DNA of 64,000 nucleotides from Planomonospora parontospora (GCA_014647935.1 BMQD01000015.1:1-64000), one strand, 5' to 3'; shown: positions 35,901-44,318, counted from the stretch's first letter. The notes: generated from the letters alone by a model not told the origin. Program-made: numbers and translations.

Positions 35901-36126
35901 CCTGGGGATCGACGACGACTTCTTCGACGTCGGCGGCCACTCGCTGCTCGGCACCCGGGTCGTCGCCCGGATCTGCTCCGAGGTCGGCATCGACCTGCCG
36001 CTGAACGTCGTGTTCACCACCCGCACGATCCGCCGCCTCGCGGCCGTCGTCGAGGAGCGCCTGGCCGCCGAGATCGACCAGTTGTCCGAGGAGGAGGCCG
36101 AGTCGCTGATCGACGGGCGCGCCTGA
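32992..36126 (+). CDS. NRPS module C-A-PCP (1044 aa), predicted Gly-activating
   Basis: Starts with TTG 32992, overlapping the previous stop (TTGA), with AAGGAGG five bases upstream, so it is translationally coupled. The C domain opens [13 protein letters not shown] and has HHTVYDAW (from His143), where the usual Gly after Asp is Ala. The A domain has [11 protein letters not shown] (from 611); its pocket reads DILQFGLIW, one change from the glycine code DILQLGLIWK. It ends [10 protein letters not shown]. The carrier has Ser984 in VGGHSLLGT. No TE, so it should hand its chain to the TE-bearing protein encoded upstream, against gene order. Last gene of the rightward operon, followed by a strong hairpin. 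Confidence 0.93.
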
Positions 36127-36163
36127 GCCGCGGAACTGATCGACGGTCACGGCTGAGCCGCGG
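36106..36163. repeat. 30-bp direct duplication spanning the NRPS stop codon
   Basis: The end of the NRPS gene (LIDGRA, stop, AAE) is followed exactly 30 bases later by a similar copy in the same frame (LIDGHG, stop, AAG). The second copy leads into the terminator stem. It looks like a recent duplication of the gene end. Confidence 0.7.
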
Positions 36164-36178
36164 GACCGCGGCTCAGCC
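36151..36178. terminator. Strong bidirectional hairpin closing the cluster
   Basis: GGCTGAGCCGCGG (36151-36163) and CCGCGGCTCAGCC (36166-36178) form a perfect 13-bp stem with a 2-base gap, between the convergent NRPS and MBL genes. Confidence 0.75.
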
Positions 36179-36229
36179 GCGGATCCCGGCCGGCGACCCG
36201 CCCGCGCCGGCTGTGCCGCACACCGATCG

Positions 36230-37069
36230 CTAGCGGGGCGCCCCGCCCCGCCCGCTTCTCTGCGCGAGGCGCCGGAGCTGCCCTTCGTGCACGTTGCTCA
36301 CCCATTCCCAGCCGGGCTCGGCCGATGGGCCGATCCGCGGGTCGGCGGGGACCCGGCCGTCGCGCAACGCGAGGACGTACGCCCGGTCCCGGTCGATCCG
36401 TGCCTGCACCTGGCCGGGTCCGCCGACGGACCCGTGGCCCGGGACGACGGCGTCGACGCCGCCCGCCACGCCCTCGAGCAGCCGCAGCGCGGCGAGGTAG
36501 TCCTCGATCGGGTCTGCGGCGCCGTCCCAGTCGAGCATCGGGACCAGGACATCGGAGAGCATGTCGCCGGCGACGAGGACCCGGCGTTCCTCGATCAGCA
36601 GCGCCGCGTGGCCCGGGGCGTGCGCTCGGTGTTCGATGATCCGGATCCTGGGGCCGTCCCAGGGGATCTGCGTGGTTTCGGCGGGCAGGCCGGTGATGAG
36701 GCCGAGCAGGTCCAGCGGCACCTGCCCGGCGATCTCCGTCTCGAGCAGGTGCTCGGCGACGCGGGCCTTCGCGCCCGCGTCCGACAGCTGCTCCCGGACG
36801 GTGGCCGCACAGCGTGCCGTGCCGTACCGGGGCGCCACGCCGAGCCGGTCGTGCCAGAGCAGGTGATCCCAGTCCGGGTGCGTGGAGAACCCCGCCACCA
36901 CGGGCTGACCCGACTCGGACAGGTCGTTCGCGAGGCAGCCGATCTCGGAGCCGGTCACTCCGGGGTCGATGAGCAGCACACCGGCCCGGCCGCCCTGCAC
37001 CACAACGGCGTTGCTCTGTATGAACCGGCTCTCGTGGACCAGCACGCCCTCGGCGACCGGCCTCAGCAC
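36230..37069 (-). CDS. MBL-fold metallo-hydrolase
   Basis: 279 residues from a GTG at 37069. Metallo-beta-lactamase-fold signatures: a strand GVLLIDPGVTGSEI, the metal motif STHPDWDHLLW (HxDWDH rather than HxHxDH), HRAHAPGHAALLI, VAGDMLSDV and DAVVPGHGSVGG. This variant occurs in small hydrolases acting on lactones or thioesters; the substrate is not known. The start overlaps the end of the RibD-like gene by seven bases, so the two are an operon read leftward from the HxlR-controlled promoter. It converges with the NRPS gene. Confidence 0.85.
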   Translation of the reverse strand: MLRPVAEGVLVHESRFIQSNAVVVQGGRAGVLLIDPGVTGSEIGCLANDLSESGQPVVAGFSTHPDWDHLLWHDRLGVAPRYGTARCAATVREQLSDAGAKARVAEHLLETEIAGQVPLDLLGLITGLPAETTQIPWDGPRIRIIEHRAHAPGHAALLIEERRVLVAGDMLSDVLVPMLDWDGAADPIEDYLAALRLLEGVAGGVDAVVPGHGSVGGPGQVQARIDRDRAYVLALRDGRVPADPRIGPSAEPGWEWVSNVHEGQLRRLAQRSGRGGAPR

Positions 37070-37659
37070 GGGCCCGCCTCCTTCGCGTCCAGGACGGCGT
37101 AGCGGTGCATCGTGACGCCCTGCCCGAACGATCGCTGCTCCAGCAGGTCGAGGTCGACCGGCAGGTCGTGGTCGTCGAACAGCGGCCTGCCGAAGCCGAG
37201 GATCGCAGGATGGGTGAAGAGCAGCACCTCGTCGAGCAGTCCCGCCCGGAGCAGCTGGGTGGCGAGCGCCGCCCCGCCCACACTGATCCTGCCGTCGGTT
37301 TCGGCCCGCAGGGCGGCGAGCCGCTCGATCGCGTCGTCCCCGCCGATGATCCGGGTGTTGTGATCGGCGCTGCGGCGGGTGCGGGAGACGAGCACCTTGG
37401 GCTTGGCGGTCCAGATCTCGCCGTACTCATGCATGTAGTCCGGCAGCGAGGCGTCCTCGCGCGCCCGCGGCCAGTATTCCTCCATGACCTCGTAGAAGAC
37501 CCGGCCGTGGACCATGAGCGCGAGCGCCCGCGTCTGCGCGTTGGCTTCGCGGTGCAGTTCCTCGCCGATGCGCAGCCACTCGCCGGCGCCGTTGTCCCCC
37601 GGAACCTGCTCGATCCGCAGGTCGAGGGAGACCTGCATCGAGTAGACGAAGCGGCCCAT
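37063..37659 (-). CDS. Dihydrofolate reductase/RibD C-terminal-domain family protein
   Basis: 198 residues from ATG 37659 with GAGGG upstream. Family elements: MGRFVYSMQVSLDLRIE, LALMVHGRVFYEVMEEYWP, PKVLVSRTRRSADHNTRIIGGD, GRISVGGAALATQLLRAGLLDEVLLFTHPAILGFGRPLF. These match the NADPH-binding RibD/DHFR-like reductases common as accessory genes in actinomycetes. The role is probably NADPH-dependent reduction of an unknown small molecule. It is first in a two-gene operon with the MBL hydrolase and divergent from an HxlR regulator. Confidence 0.85.
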   Translation of the reverse strand: MGRFVYSMQVSLDLRIEQVPGDNGAGEWLRIGEELHREANAQTRALALMVHGRVFYEVMEEYWPRAREDASLPDYMHEYGEIWTAKPKVLVSRTRRSADHNTRIIGGDDAIERLAALRAETDGRISVGGAALATQLLRAGLLDEVLLFTHPAILGFGRPLFDDHDLPVDLDLLEQRSFGQGVTMHRYAVLDAKEAGPC

Positions 37660-37675
37660 CAGCCCTCTTTCCCGT

Positions 37676-37702
37676 ATAGTGATTGCATTCTGCAATCACT
37701 AT
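37676..37702. promoter_or_regulatory. 27-bp perfect inverted repeat, HxlR operator
   Basis: ATAGTGATTGCA (37676-37687) and TGCAATCACTAT (37691-37702) are perfect 12-bp arms around TTC, midway between divergent reductase and HxlR genes. Autoregulation by the HxlR protein is the natural reading. Confidence 0.75.
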
Positions 37703-37735
37703 TGTCGGGCACGGAACACCTGTCAAGGAGGAACA

Positions 37736-38239
37736 GTGGAACCACGGTCCGGGTGTCCGATCAACACCGCCGTCGAGGTGCTCGGAGACCGCTGGTCGTT
37801 GCTCGTGCTGCGCGACGTCATCTTCGGCGACCGCCGCCACTTCCGGGCACTGCTCACCGGGTCGATCGAGGGCATCGCCTCGAACATCCTCGCCGACCGC
37901 CTCAAGCGGCTCATCGACGCGGGCATCCTCACCCGCGGCACCGCCGCGCGGGGGCAGCGCGCTCGCTTCAGCCTCACCGAAGCCGGCATCCAGACTCTTC
38001 CGGTCATCCACGCCCTCGGCAACTGGGGCCTCGACTGGCGCCCGGGCGACGACGAGCTCCGCATCCGGCAGCAGCTCATGCGCGACGAGGGTCCGGCGTT
38101 CATCGAAGAGCTCATGGACGAGCTCCGTGTCCGTCACCTCGGCGCCCCGCCGAAGCCGCACGACGGCCCGGGCGCGTTCGAGCGCCTCGACGCCGCCTAC
38201 GCCGCGGCCACCGGACGGGAACACGCCGACCAACGGTGA
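37736..38239 (+). CDS. HxlR-family winged-helix regulator
   Basis: 167 residues from GTG 37736, preceded by AAGGAGGA. It has CPINTAVEVLGDRWSLLVLRDVIFGDRRHFRALL, then GIASNILADRLKRLIDAGILTR, the HxlR pattern including the conserved N-terminal Cys that in some members senses reactive electrophiles. The C-terminal extension (~50 residues, LRVRHLGAPPKPHDG) is a little longer than typical. Its likely target is the 27-bp palindrome controlling itself and the divergent reductase/hydrolase operon. Confidence 0.9.
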   Translation: MEPRSGCPINTAVEVLGDRWSLLVLRDVIFGDRRHFRALLTGSIEGIASNILADRLKRLIDAGILTRGTAARGQRARFSLTEAGIQTLPVIHALGNWGLDWRPGDDELRIRQQLMRDEGPAFIEELMDELRVRHLGAPPKPHDGPGAFERLDAAYAAATGREHADQR

Positions 38240-38368
38240 CGGGCCGGTCCCGGCCCTGACCGTCGCAGCCGAACAGCCGCCGGGCCTCCTGGACCGTCCT
38301 TGGTCCGGCCCTCTCGAAGGCCTGCCGGCCTGCACTGAGCGCGTCGCGCCTTCCGCACTCGGACAGGG

Positions 38369-39313
38369 CTAGATCGGGAAGCGACCGCGACGCCACCGCC
38401 AGTGGCGGCCGGCCTTCAGATGATCGATGATCGCGCGCTGGAGCACGGTGCGACGCGGCAGTCGGTCGAGCGGCGTGGTCAGGGTGCGGAACACGAACCG
38501 CAGCACCTCGACGTCGGCGTCCAGTCCTTCAGGTTCCTCGTAGGGCTCCAGCTCGAACCTCCGCTGGAACCGGACGATGTTGGAGTCCTCGGGCAGGTAC
38601 TCCAGCAGCTGCGGGTCGAGCAGCCACGAACCGCAGGAGAACGCCGTGTAGTGCTCGTCGGGAAAGTGGCGCGGGAAGAACGCGCGGGCCTCGTCGAGCG
38701 ACGCCGCGACCGCCTCCGGCGTCATCGGCCCCGACTCCGGAATGTGCAGGCCGATGGCGGTATCGCCGCGCTGGTACTGCAACCGGCCCAGCTCGTAGAC
38801 GGCGCCGCGCGCGTGCAGCGTCAGCCAGCTCTGCATGACCGGCCAGCCCTCGCCGCGCATCCTCCGGTCGATCGCCAGGTTGCGGCCCACGTCCGCCAGG
38901 GCCGCCCATGACACGGCGTCGGCGATGCCGTGGTCGCGGTGGTACCCCCTGACGACGCCGACCAGGGCGAGATACGCGTACACGTAGAGATGCCGCCAGG
39001 CGGGACCCCGTTCGCGCGGCAGCTCCGGGCCGGGAGGCAGCCAGCCGTGGCCCCCGAGATCCGCGCGGACCAGGGCGATCGAACGGTCGAGCAGCCAGCG
39101 CAGCTCCGGGGTCCACAGCGGAGATCCGGGGTCGGGCCAGCCCGCCATGATCTCGGCGGCATCGTCCGGCCGCACCGCGAGCCGGTCGAGGATCGCGGGC
39201 GCGTCGGCTTTGGCCGGCAGCGGAGCCGACGGGCGGTCACCGGCGAGCCGGTGCACCCGGTCGACGTCCTCGACGGCTACTCCGAGCCGGGCGGCGGTCT
39301 CGTCCAGGTCCAC
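38369..39313 (-). CDS. GNAT-like acyltransferase-domain protein (NAT_N/GNAT_C type)
   Basis: About 314 residues from GTG 39313 (a GTG at 39376 would add 21 residues that look non-coding). Recognisable segments are WRHLYVYAYLALVGVVRGYHRDHGI, SWAALADVGRNLAIDRRMRGEGWPVMQSWLTLHARG, YELGRLQYQRGD, GLHIPESGPMTPEAV, FFPRHFPDEHYTAFSCGSWLLDPQLLEYLPEDSNIVRFQRRF. This is the conserved two-domain actinobacterial family annotated as acyltransferase-domain proteins. Substrates are unknown. It stands alone and converges with the HxlR gene. Confidence 0.7.
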   Translation of the reverse strand: MDLDETAARLGVAVEDVDRVHRLAGDRPSAPLPAKADAPAILDRLAVRPDDAAEIMAGWPDPGSPLWTPELRWLLDRSIALVRADLGGHGWLPPGPELPRERGPAWRHLYVYAYLALVGVVRGYHRDHGIADAVSWAALADVGRNLAIDRRMRGEGWPVMQSWLTLHARGAVYELGRLQYQRGDTAIGLHIPESGPMTPEAVAASLDEARAFFPRHFPDEHYTAFSCGSWLLDPQLLEYLPEDSNIVRFQRRFELEPYEEPEGLDADVEVLRFVFRTLTTPLDRLPRRTVLQRAIIDHLKAGRHWRWRRGRFPI

Positions 39314-39504
39314 GCGGACGATCTTACCGACCGGTGGGGTCGCCGCTCCAGCCGCTGGTTTCCCGATGGCGAACACCCCTTGAGTTCCGACGGACGGCCG
39401 CAGCCTGTGCTGACTCGGTGTCCCGGTTCAGTGGATCCGCTCCGGCAGTGCCCACGCCGGCGACGCCCGCGATCACCCTCCGGCCCGGCCTCCCCGGGGA
39501 GGCG

Positions 39505-40593
39505 TCACCGGCCGTCGCCCATGATCCTCTCCGTCTCGGCGAGCAGCCGCCCGATGTAGTCGCGGGCCGTGCCCGCCCTGGCCAGCGGTGCCGCCTGGCC
39601 CGCCCACAGGTTCACCAGGTCGGTCAGGCCGCGGCGGCCCGCCTCCCGGCGCAGGCCCAGCATCAGCGTGTTCTGCACCGGGTAGGGCGGCACCTCCGCC
39701 TCGAAGGCCGCCATCTCCCGGACGAACCGGTTGGGGATCGCTCTGGCCAGGCGTCCGGAGAACAATCTGGTGAGCACGGTGACCCGGGCCGCGGGGGTGT
39801 GCAGAGCGGCCTTGTGCAACGTGCTCGCTCCCGACTCCCGGGTGGCCAGGAAACCGGTGCCGATCTGCACACCGTGCGCGCCGAGGGTGATCGCCGCGGC
39901 GACGCCGCGCCCGTCGGCGATCCCGCCCGCGGCGATGACCGGGACCGAGACGGCGTCGGCGATCTGCGGGACGAGGGAGAACGTGCCGACCAGTGATTCG
40001 CCCACGGGCCGCAGAAAGGCGCCCCGGTGCCCTCCCGCGTCGCTGCCGGAGGCGACGATGGCATCCAGTCCCGCCTGTTCCAGGGCGATCGCCTCGTCCA
40101 CGGTCGTCGCGGTGCCGATCGTCGGAATGCCCTTGCGCCGGGCTTCGGCCAGGACCCGTGCGGGCGGGACGCCCATGACGAAGCTGAGCACCGGGGGACC
40201 GGCCGCGAGCAGCGCGTCCGCCTGATCGTCGAAGTCCTGCCCGGCCGGGTGGCCGGCCTCGGGCGCCGGCAGGCCGAGTTCTTCGAAGTAGGGCCGGAGC
40301 CGGTCGACGTCGGCCGGTGTCGCCCGCAGCTGCGCCTCGCCGGGGTGGGGGACCCAGAGATTGACCGCGAAGGCTCGGGTGGTGGCGGCCTTGAGCGCGG
40401 TCACCAGGCCGGTGAGCTCGTCGGGAGTGAGGATGTGCCCGCCGTAGGACCCGAGGCCGCCCGTCTCGGACACCGCCGCCGTCAGCGCGACGGACGACAG
40501 GCCGCCGCCGAAGGGGCCCTGCACGATCGGGTGGTCCAGGCCGAGCAGCCGCTCCAGCCTGCCGCCGGACCATGCGGGAGTGCTCGTGCTCAT
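39505..40593 (-). CDS. Nitronate monooxygenase / NPD-like FMN enzyme
   Basis: 362 residues with the 2-nitropropane dioxygenase TIM-barrel: LDHPIVQGPFGGGLSSVALTAAVSETGGLGSYG, DAIVASGSDAGGHRG, VPVIAAGGIADGRGVAAAITLGAHGVQIGTGFLAT. The His in the AGGHRG segment is the usual catalytic base. Members oxidise alkyl nitronates such as propionate-3-nitronate to protect respiration. The ATG overlaps the stop of the upstream flavodoxin gene (TGATG), so the two form an operon under the divergent TetR gene. Confidence 0.9.
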   Translation of the reverse strand: MSTSTPAWSGGRLERLLGLDHPIVQGPFGGGLSSVALTAAVSETGGLGSYGGHILTPDELTGLVTALKAATTRAFAVNLWVPHPGEAQLRATPADVDRLRPYFEELGLPAPEAGHPAGQDFDDQADALLAAGPPVLSFVMGVPPARVLAEARRKGIPTIGTATTVDEAIALEQAGLDAIVASGSDAGGHRGAFLRPVGESLVGTFSLVPQIADAVSVPVIAAGGIADGRGVAAAITLGAHGVQIGTGFLATRESGASTLHKAALHTPAARVTVLTRLFSGRLARAIPNRFVREMAAFEAEVPPYPVQNTLMLGLRREAGRRGLTDLVNLWAGQAAPLARAGTARDYIGRLLAETERIMGDGR

Positions 40594-41204
40594 CAGGCGG
40601 CCGTCCCGTCCAGGGCGCGGCGACCGGAGGCGAGCCGGAGCGCGGTCTGGGCGACCCGGCGGCCCAGGTGCTCGGCCGTGCGCAGGTCGGCGAGGGAAGG
40701 GGCGGTCTCAGGACCCGCGTCGGAAGGCGACTGCGCCATCGCGCCCAGGAAGCCGCCGAGCCGGTTGAGGTCGTCGTCGCGGCCGTCGGCGCTGTACAGC
40801 CAGCCCGGCGGCAGACCCAGGGTCACCCAGGTCATCCCGTGCTGGGCGGCGAGGAGCGCCATGGAGGTGAGCGTGTTGAGCTTGTCGCCGTTCACCCCGG
40901 CCGAGTTGGTGAAACCAGCGGCGACCTTGTCGCGCCAGCCCATGTCCACCCAGATCTTGGCGCTGGCCTCGGCGAAGGCCTGGAAGGCGGCCGACTGGCT
41001 GCCCATGTAGGTCGGAGAGCCGAAGATGATGGCCTCGGCCCCGCTCAGCCCTTCCCACAGTCCGTCGGTCAGGGAGGTGACGTCGTGCAGTTCCGCCCGC
41101 ACGCCGGACACGGAGCGCGCGCCGTCTGCGGCGGCCCGCGCCTGGCGCGCGGTGTGGCCGTAGCCGCTGTGGTAGGCGACGGCGACAGTGATCAAGTCAG
41201 GCAT
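40593..41204 (-). CDS. Flavodoxin-fold NAD(P)H:quinone oxidoreductase (WrbA-like)
   Basis: 203 residues. FMN-binding loop YHSGYGHTARQA (residues ~10-22), then GAEAIIFGSPTYMGSQSAAFQAFAEASAKIWVDMGWRDKVAAGFTNSAGVNGDKLNTL, the WrbA/flavodoxin pattern, and LGLPPGW downstream. It should reduce quinones by two electrons. It is first in the operon with the nitronate monooxygenase; both are typical oxidative or xenobiotic stress genes under a TetR repressor. Confidence 0.9.
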   Translation of the reverse strand: MPDLITVAVAYHSGYGHTARQARAAADGARSVSGVRAELHDVTSLTDGLWEGLSGAEAIIFGSPTYMGSQSAAFQAFAEASAKIWVDMGWRDKVAAGFTNSAGVNGDKLNTLTSMALLAAQHGMTWVTLGLPPGWLYSADGRDDDLNRLGGFLGAMAQSPSDAGPETAPSLADLRTAEHLGRRVAQTALRLASGRRALDGTAA

Positions 41205-41249
41205 GATGCCCTTTCTGGTTCGCAGGTGCAGCAGGAGCTTATAGACGAC

Positions 41250-41279
41250 CGGTCAACTATGTCCAATCGTAGTTGACCG
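41250..41279. promoter_or_regulatory. TetR operator between divergent quinone reductase and TetR genes
   Basis: CGGTCAACTA (41250-41259) and TAGTTGACCG (41270-41279) form perfect 10-bp arms with a 10-base spacer. TTGACCG in the right arm could also serve as a -35 for the TetR gene, with TATACT at 41284-41289 nearby. Confidence 0.7.
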
Positions 41280-41296
41280 ACCGTATACTCTCGGTT

Positions 41297-41908
41297 ATGG
41301 GACGATCGAGCACCGCCCGCGAACGGCTTCTCGACGCCGCCTGCCAGCTCATGCTGAGCAGGGGGTACGGCAGCATCGGGGTCGCGGAGATCTGCGCGCG
41401 CGCCGACGTGCGCAAGGGCAGCTTCTACCACTTCTTCGAGTCCAAGCAGGCGCTGACCATCGCGGTCGTCGATGCCCACTGGCAGGCGCAACGATCGGCC
41501 TGGACCGCCGTCCTGCGCGAGCCGGTGCCCGCGCTCGACCGGCTGGAACGGCTCTTCCGCGAGCAGGTGGAGGGACAGCGCCGGACCAAGCTGACCGCAG
41601 GGGCGGTGCACGGCTGCCTGCTGGCCAATCTGGCGCTCGAGCTGAGTCAGCAGGACAGCCCGGTCCAGGAACGCCTGGAGGAGATCTTCGCCGAGCAGGT
41701 CGGCCTGGTCCAGGCCGCCCTCGACGACGCGGCGCACGAGGGGGCCGTCCCGCCGCCGCGGCCGAGCACGGCCCGCTCACTGGTGGCCCAGCTGGAAGGG
41801 CTGGTCCTGTTCGCCAAACTGAGCAACGATCCGGAGGTCCTGAACGATCTCTGGGAGCAGGCCAGGCTCCTGCTGGGCGTGGCCGAGGACCTCTCCCCCA
41901 CCGCATAG
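41297..41908 (+). CDS. TetR/AcrR-family transcriptional regulator
   Basis: 203 residues from ATG 41297. N-terminal HTH: ARERLLDAACQLMLSRGYGSIGVAEICARADVRKGSFYHFFESKQALTIAVVD, the standard TetR DNA-binding motif with YHFF. The C-terminal ligand domain has GAVHGCLLANLALELS, as in the AcuR/NemR-like group that often controls quinone or aldehyde detoxification genes. Divergent from the flavodoxin/nitronate monooxygenase operon, which it probably represses together with itself through the 30-bp inverted repeat. The stretch to the next gene (41909-42155) shows no coding motif. Confidence 0.92.
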   Translation: MGRSSTARERLLDAACQLMLSRGYGSIGVAEICARADVRKGSFYHFFESKQALTIAVVDAHWQAQRSAWTAVLREPVPALDRLERLFREQVEGQRRTKLTAGAVHGCLLANLALELSQQDSPVQERLEEIFAEQVGLVQAALDDAAHEGAVPPPRPSTARSLVAQLEGLVLFAKLSNDPEVLNDLWEQARLLLGVAEDLSPTA

Positions 41909-42155
41909 ACCGGCCGCACCGGCTCCTGCCCCCTCGCGCTCACGGCGCTCCAGGGCGGCCTTCCTCACTTGACCTTGACACCGTGACAAGGGCTTCACTG
42001 TCGCCGAGGAGGCGTCCCCGATGCCGTGCCGGAACAGGACGTGGCGGCGGCCGGTCCTGCTCTGCGCACCCCGCCGCCTGGCCGGACGGATCCGGCCAGG
42101 CGGGGTCCGTCCCAGATCTCGACGCGCTCGACGCGCGACCGGAGGTGCAGCCGCC

Positions 42156-43001
42156 ATGACCGTGATCTACAAGTCCGAGGCCGGCGAACGCGAGCTTCGC
42201 GACCGCTACCGGAAGGTGCTGGACACCTGGCCGGTTCCCGCCGAGCACGTACGGGTGCCGACCCGCGAGGGCGAGACCTTCGTCCTCGCCTCCGGTCCGC
42301 AGGACGCGCCGCCCCTGGTGCTGCTGCACGGCTCGGGCGCGAACACGTCGATGTGGCGGGCGGACGTCGCCACCTGGTCCCGGCGCTTCCGCACGTACGC
42401 CGTCGACCTCGTCGGCGAGCCGGGCCTGAGCGCGCCCTCACGCCCGGCCCTGGACTCCGACGCCGTGGCCCTCTGGCTGGACGACGTACTGGAAGGGCTC
42501 GGGATCGCCGGCGCCGCGTTCGTCGGCGCGTCCCTCGGCGGCTGGACGGCCCTCGACTACGCCATCCGCCGCCCGGAACGGGTCACCCGCCTGGCCTTGA
42601 TGTGCCCCGGCGGCGTGGGACGGCAGAGGGTCGGCTGGATCCTCAAGGCCCTGCTGGCCCGCCCGTTCCGACGCGGCGGACTGCGCGAGTCGGCGATCGC
42701 CGTCGCAGGCCTGGACCCGGAGAGGGACCGGCAGGCGCTCGACGCCGTCGTCCTGACGTTCACGCACTTCAATCCGCGCCGGGAGAGGCTCCCGGTCTTC
42801 CCCGACGACGCGTTGCGCGGCCTCACCATGCCCGTACTCGTCATCGTGGGCGGCCGTGACGCCATGTTCGACTCCCACCGGACCGCGCGGCGTGTCCGTG
42901 AGTGCGTCCCGCACTCGACCGTGAACCTGCTCCCCGAGGTCGGTCACGCCGTCTTCGGCCAGGCCGAGCCGATCGCCGAATTCCTCACGGCCCGGGGATG
43001 A
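42156..43001 (+). CDS. Alpha/beta-fold hydrolase
   Basis: 281 residues from ATG 42156 with GGAGG ten bases upstream. Oxyanion segment PLVLLHGSGANTSMW, nucleophile elbow FVGASLGGWTALDYAIRRPERV (Ser), acid in VIVGGRDAMFD (Asp), and His in LLPEVGHAVFGQ. This is a general carboxylic ester or peroxidase-type hydrolase; the substrate is not predictable. Monocistronic and convergent with the methyltransferase gene. Confidence 0.9.
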   Translation: MTVIYKSEAGERELRDRYRKVLDTWPVPAEHVRVPTREGETFVLASGPQDAPPLVLLHGSGANTSMWRADVATWSRRFRTYAVDLVGEPGLSAPSRPALDSDAVALWLDDVLEGLGIAGAAFVGASLGGWTALDYAIRRPERVTRLALMCPGGVGRQRVGWILKALLARPFRRGGLRESAIAVAGLDPERDRQALDAVVLTFTHFNPRRERLPVFPDDALRGLTMPVLVIVGGRDAMFDSHRTARRVRECVPHSTVNLLPEVGHAVFGQAEPIAEFLTARG

Positions 43002-43070
43002 GCCGCTCCCCGCCGGCGGCCCGGGGGGACGCAGAAATAAGGTGGGGCCCGATGACACGGACCGCTGGGG

Positions 43071-43616
43071 TTACGAAGGGTCGTGGTGAACTCTGCCCAC
43101 CAGGCACACCAGGCCGGCCGAGCGGGAGGTCCGTCCGGTCAGCACGGTGACCGCAAGGCCGCACGCCTCCATCGCCGGTGTCACCGCAGCGACGATCTCC
43201 TTCACCCTTCCCGGGTGCGGCGGCTCCCAGCACAGGTGGAGGCTCCCGCCGGGAGCGAGCCAGCGGCGCAGGGCACCCAGCTCCCGGACGGGGTCCCGGG
43301 TCCAGAACAGGTTGACGTTGATCGAGAAGATCCGGTCGAAGGAACCGGCCGGGAACGCGCTCTCCTCCAGCGCGGCCACCAGGAAGTTCGCCCTGCCGGC
43401 CGCCACGTCCCTGCTGTTGCGCTGCGCGGCCGCCGCGATGGCGGCGGCGGACGGGTCGATCGCGGCGAGCGATCCCTCCGTGAGGCGGCCGAGGACGAGT
43501 GCGGCCGCGAGGCCGCGGCCGCATCCGATCTCCAGGACCCGATCGGACGGCATGAGATCCAGTGTCCCCACGGCCCAGGAGATCCGCTCGGGTATCGGTT
43601 GTCCGGTCATGGACAC
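43071..43616 (-). CDS. Class I SAM-dependent methyltransferase
   Basis: 181 residues. SAM motif I is VLEIGCGRGLAAALVL; motif II AAIDPSAAAIAAA; motif for the acidic loop FDRIFSINVNLFWTRDPVRELGALRRWLAPGGSLHLCWEPP. Compact, with no substrate domain beyond the fold, so the methyl acceptor is unknown. It lies between convergent hydrolase and a co-directional VOC gene separated by about 140 bp. Confidence 0.88.
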   Translation of the reverse strand: MSMTGQPIPERISWAVGTLDLMPSDRVLEIGCGRGLAAALVLGRLTEGSLAAIDPSAAAIAAAAQRNSRDVAAGRANFLVAALEESAFPAGSFDRIFSINVNLFWTRDPVRELGALRRWLAPGGSLHLCWEPPHPGRVKEIVAAVTPAMEACGLAVTVLTGRTSRSAGLVCLVGRVHHDPS

Positions 43617-43758
43617 ATGATCGCTGAAACCGTGACTCGAGGATCGGCGTCCGGCGCGTCAGGTCGGCCCGCCGGCCCGCCCGACGAGCGGACCGGGACC
43701 GGGCTCGCGAGCTCCGAGAGCGGTGGTCGGGGAGCCGACGGTGCAGGCCTCGCCACGG

Positions 43759-44181
43759 TCAGCCGCTGTACGGGGCCGTGACGTCCAGGACCCAGACGAC
43801 GCCGAAGCGGTCCTTGAGCATCCCGTAGAGCGGGGCCCACTGCGCGGGCTCCAGCGGCTGCACGACGGTCGAGCCGACGGCCAGTTTGTCCCAGAGCGCG
43901 GTGATCTCTTCGGTGTCGTCGCCGCGCACGGAGACGAAGACGGCGTTCTCGCCCGGGTTCCACGGCGTCCGGGAGGGCACGTCGTAGGCCATGACGCGGA
44001 AGCCGGTGCCCGCGACCACCTGGCCCCACATCACCCAGTCCGCCTCGTCCGGATTCTGCACGCCGCCCGCCTCCTTGTAGGTGACGGCGACGACGTCTCC
44101 GCCGAAGACGGAATGGTAGAAGTCGAGCGCTGCGCGGGCGTCGCCGCGGAAGTTCAGGTGCGTCGTGGTCGTGATGGGCAT
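43759..44181 (-). CDS. VOC-family protein (PhnB-like)
   Basis: 140 residues from ATG 44181 with GGAG upstream; the longer frame adds 22 residues without similarity. HLNFRGDARAALDFYHSVFGGDVVAVTY, ADWVMWGQVVAGTGFRVMAYDVP, ENAVFVSVRGDDTEEITALWDKLAVGSTVVQPLEPAQWAPLYGMLKDRFGVVWVLDV are the PhnB/glyoxalase-fold signature. Function is unknown; such proteins are often antibiotic-binding or dioxygenase-like. Divergent from a WYL regulator whose operator lies in between. Confidence 0.88.
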   Translation of the reverse strand: MPITTTTHLNFRGDARAALDFYHSVFGGDVVAVTYKEAGGVQNPDEADWVMWGQVVAGTGFRVMAYDVPSRTPWNPGENAVFVSVRGDDTEEITALWDKLAVGSTVVQPLEPAQWAPLYGMLKDRFGVVWVLDVTAPYSG

Positions 44182-44295
44182 GAGGGCTCCAGCCTTCGAT
44201 CGGTCGGACGAGCGCCGGACGGGCTCGTGCCGGAAGCGGGCGGGCACGCGGTGCCGCAGTGGCCGCCTGCGCCGGTGACCTCACACTTCCACCGG

Positions 44296-44318
44296 TACAG
44301 GACAGGGTGTGTCCTGTA
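44296..44318. promoter_or_regulatory. Operator of the WYL regulator
   Basis: TACAGGACA (44296-44304) and TGTCCTGTA (44310-44318) are perfect 9-bp arms with a 5-base spacer, between the divergent VOC and WYL genes and just 12 bp before the regulator start. Confidence 0.7.
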
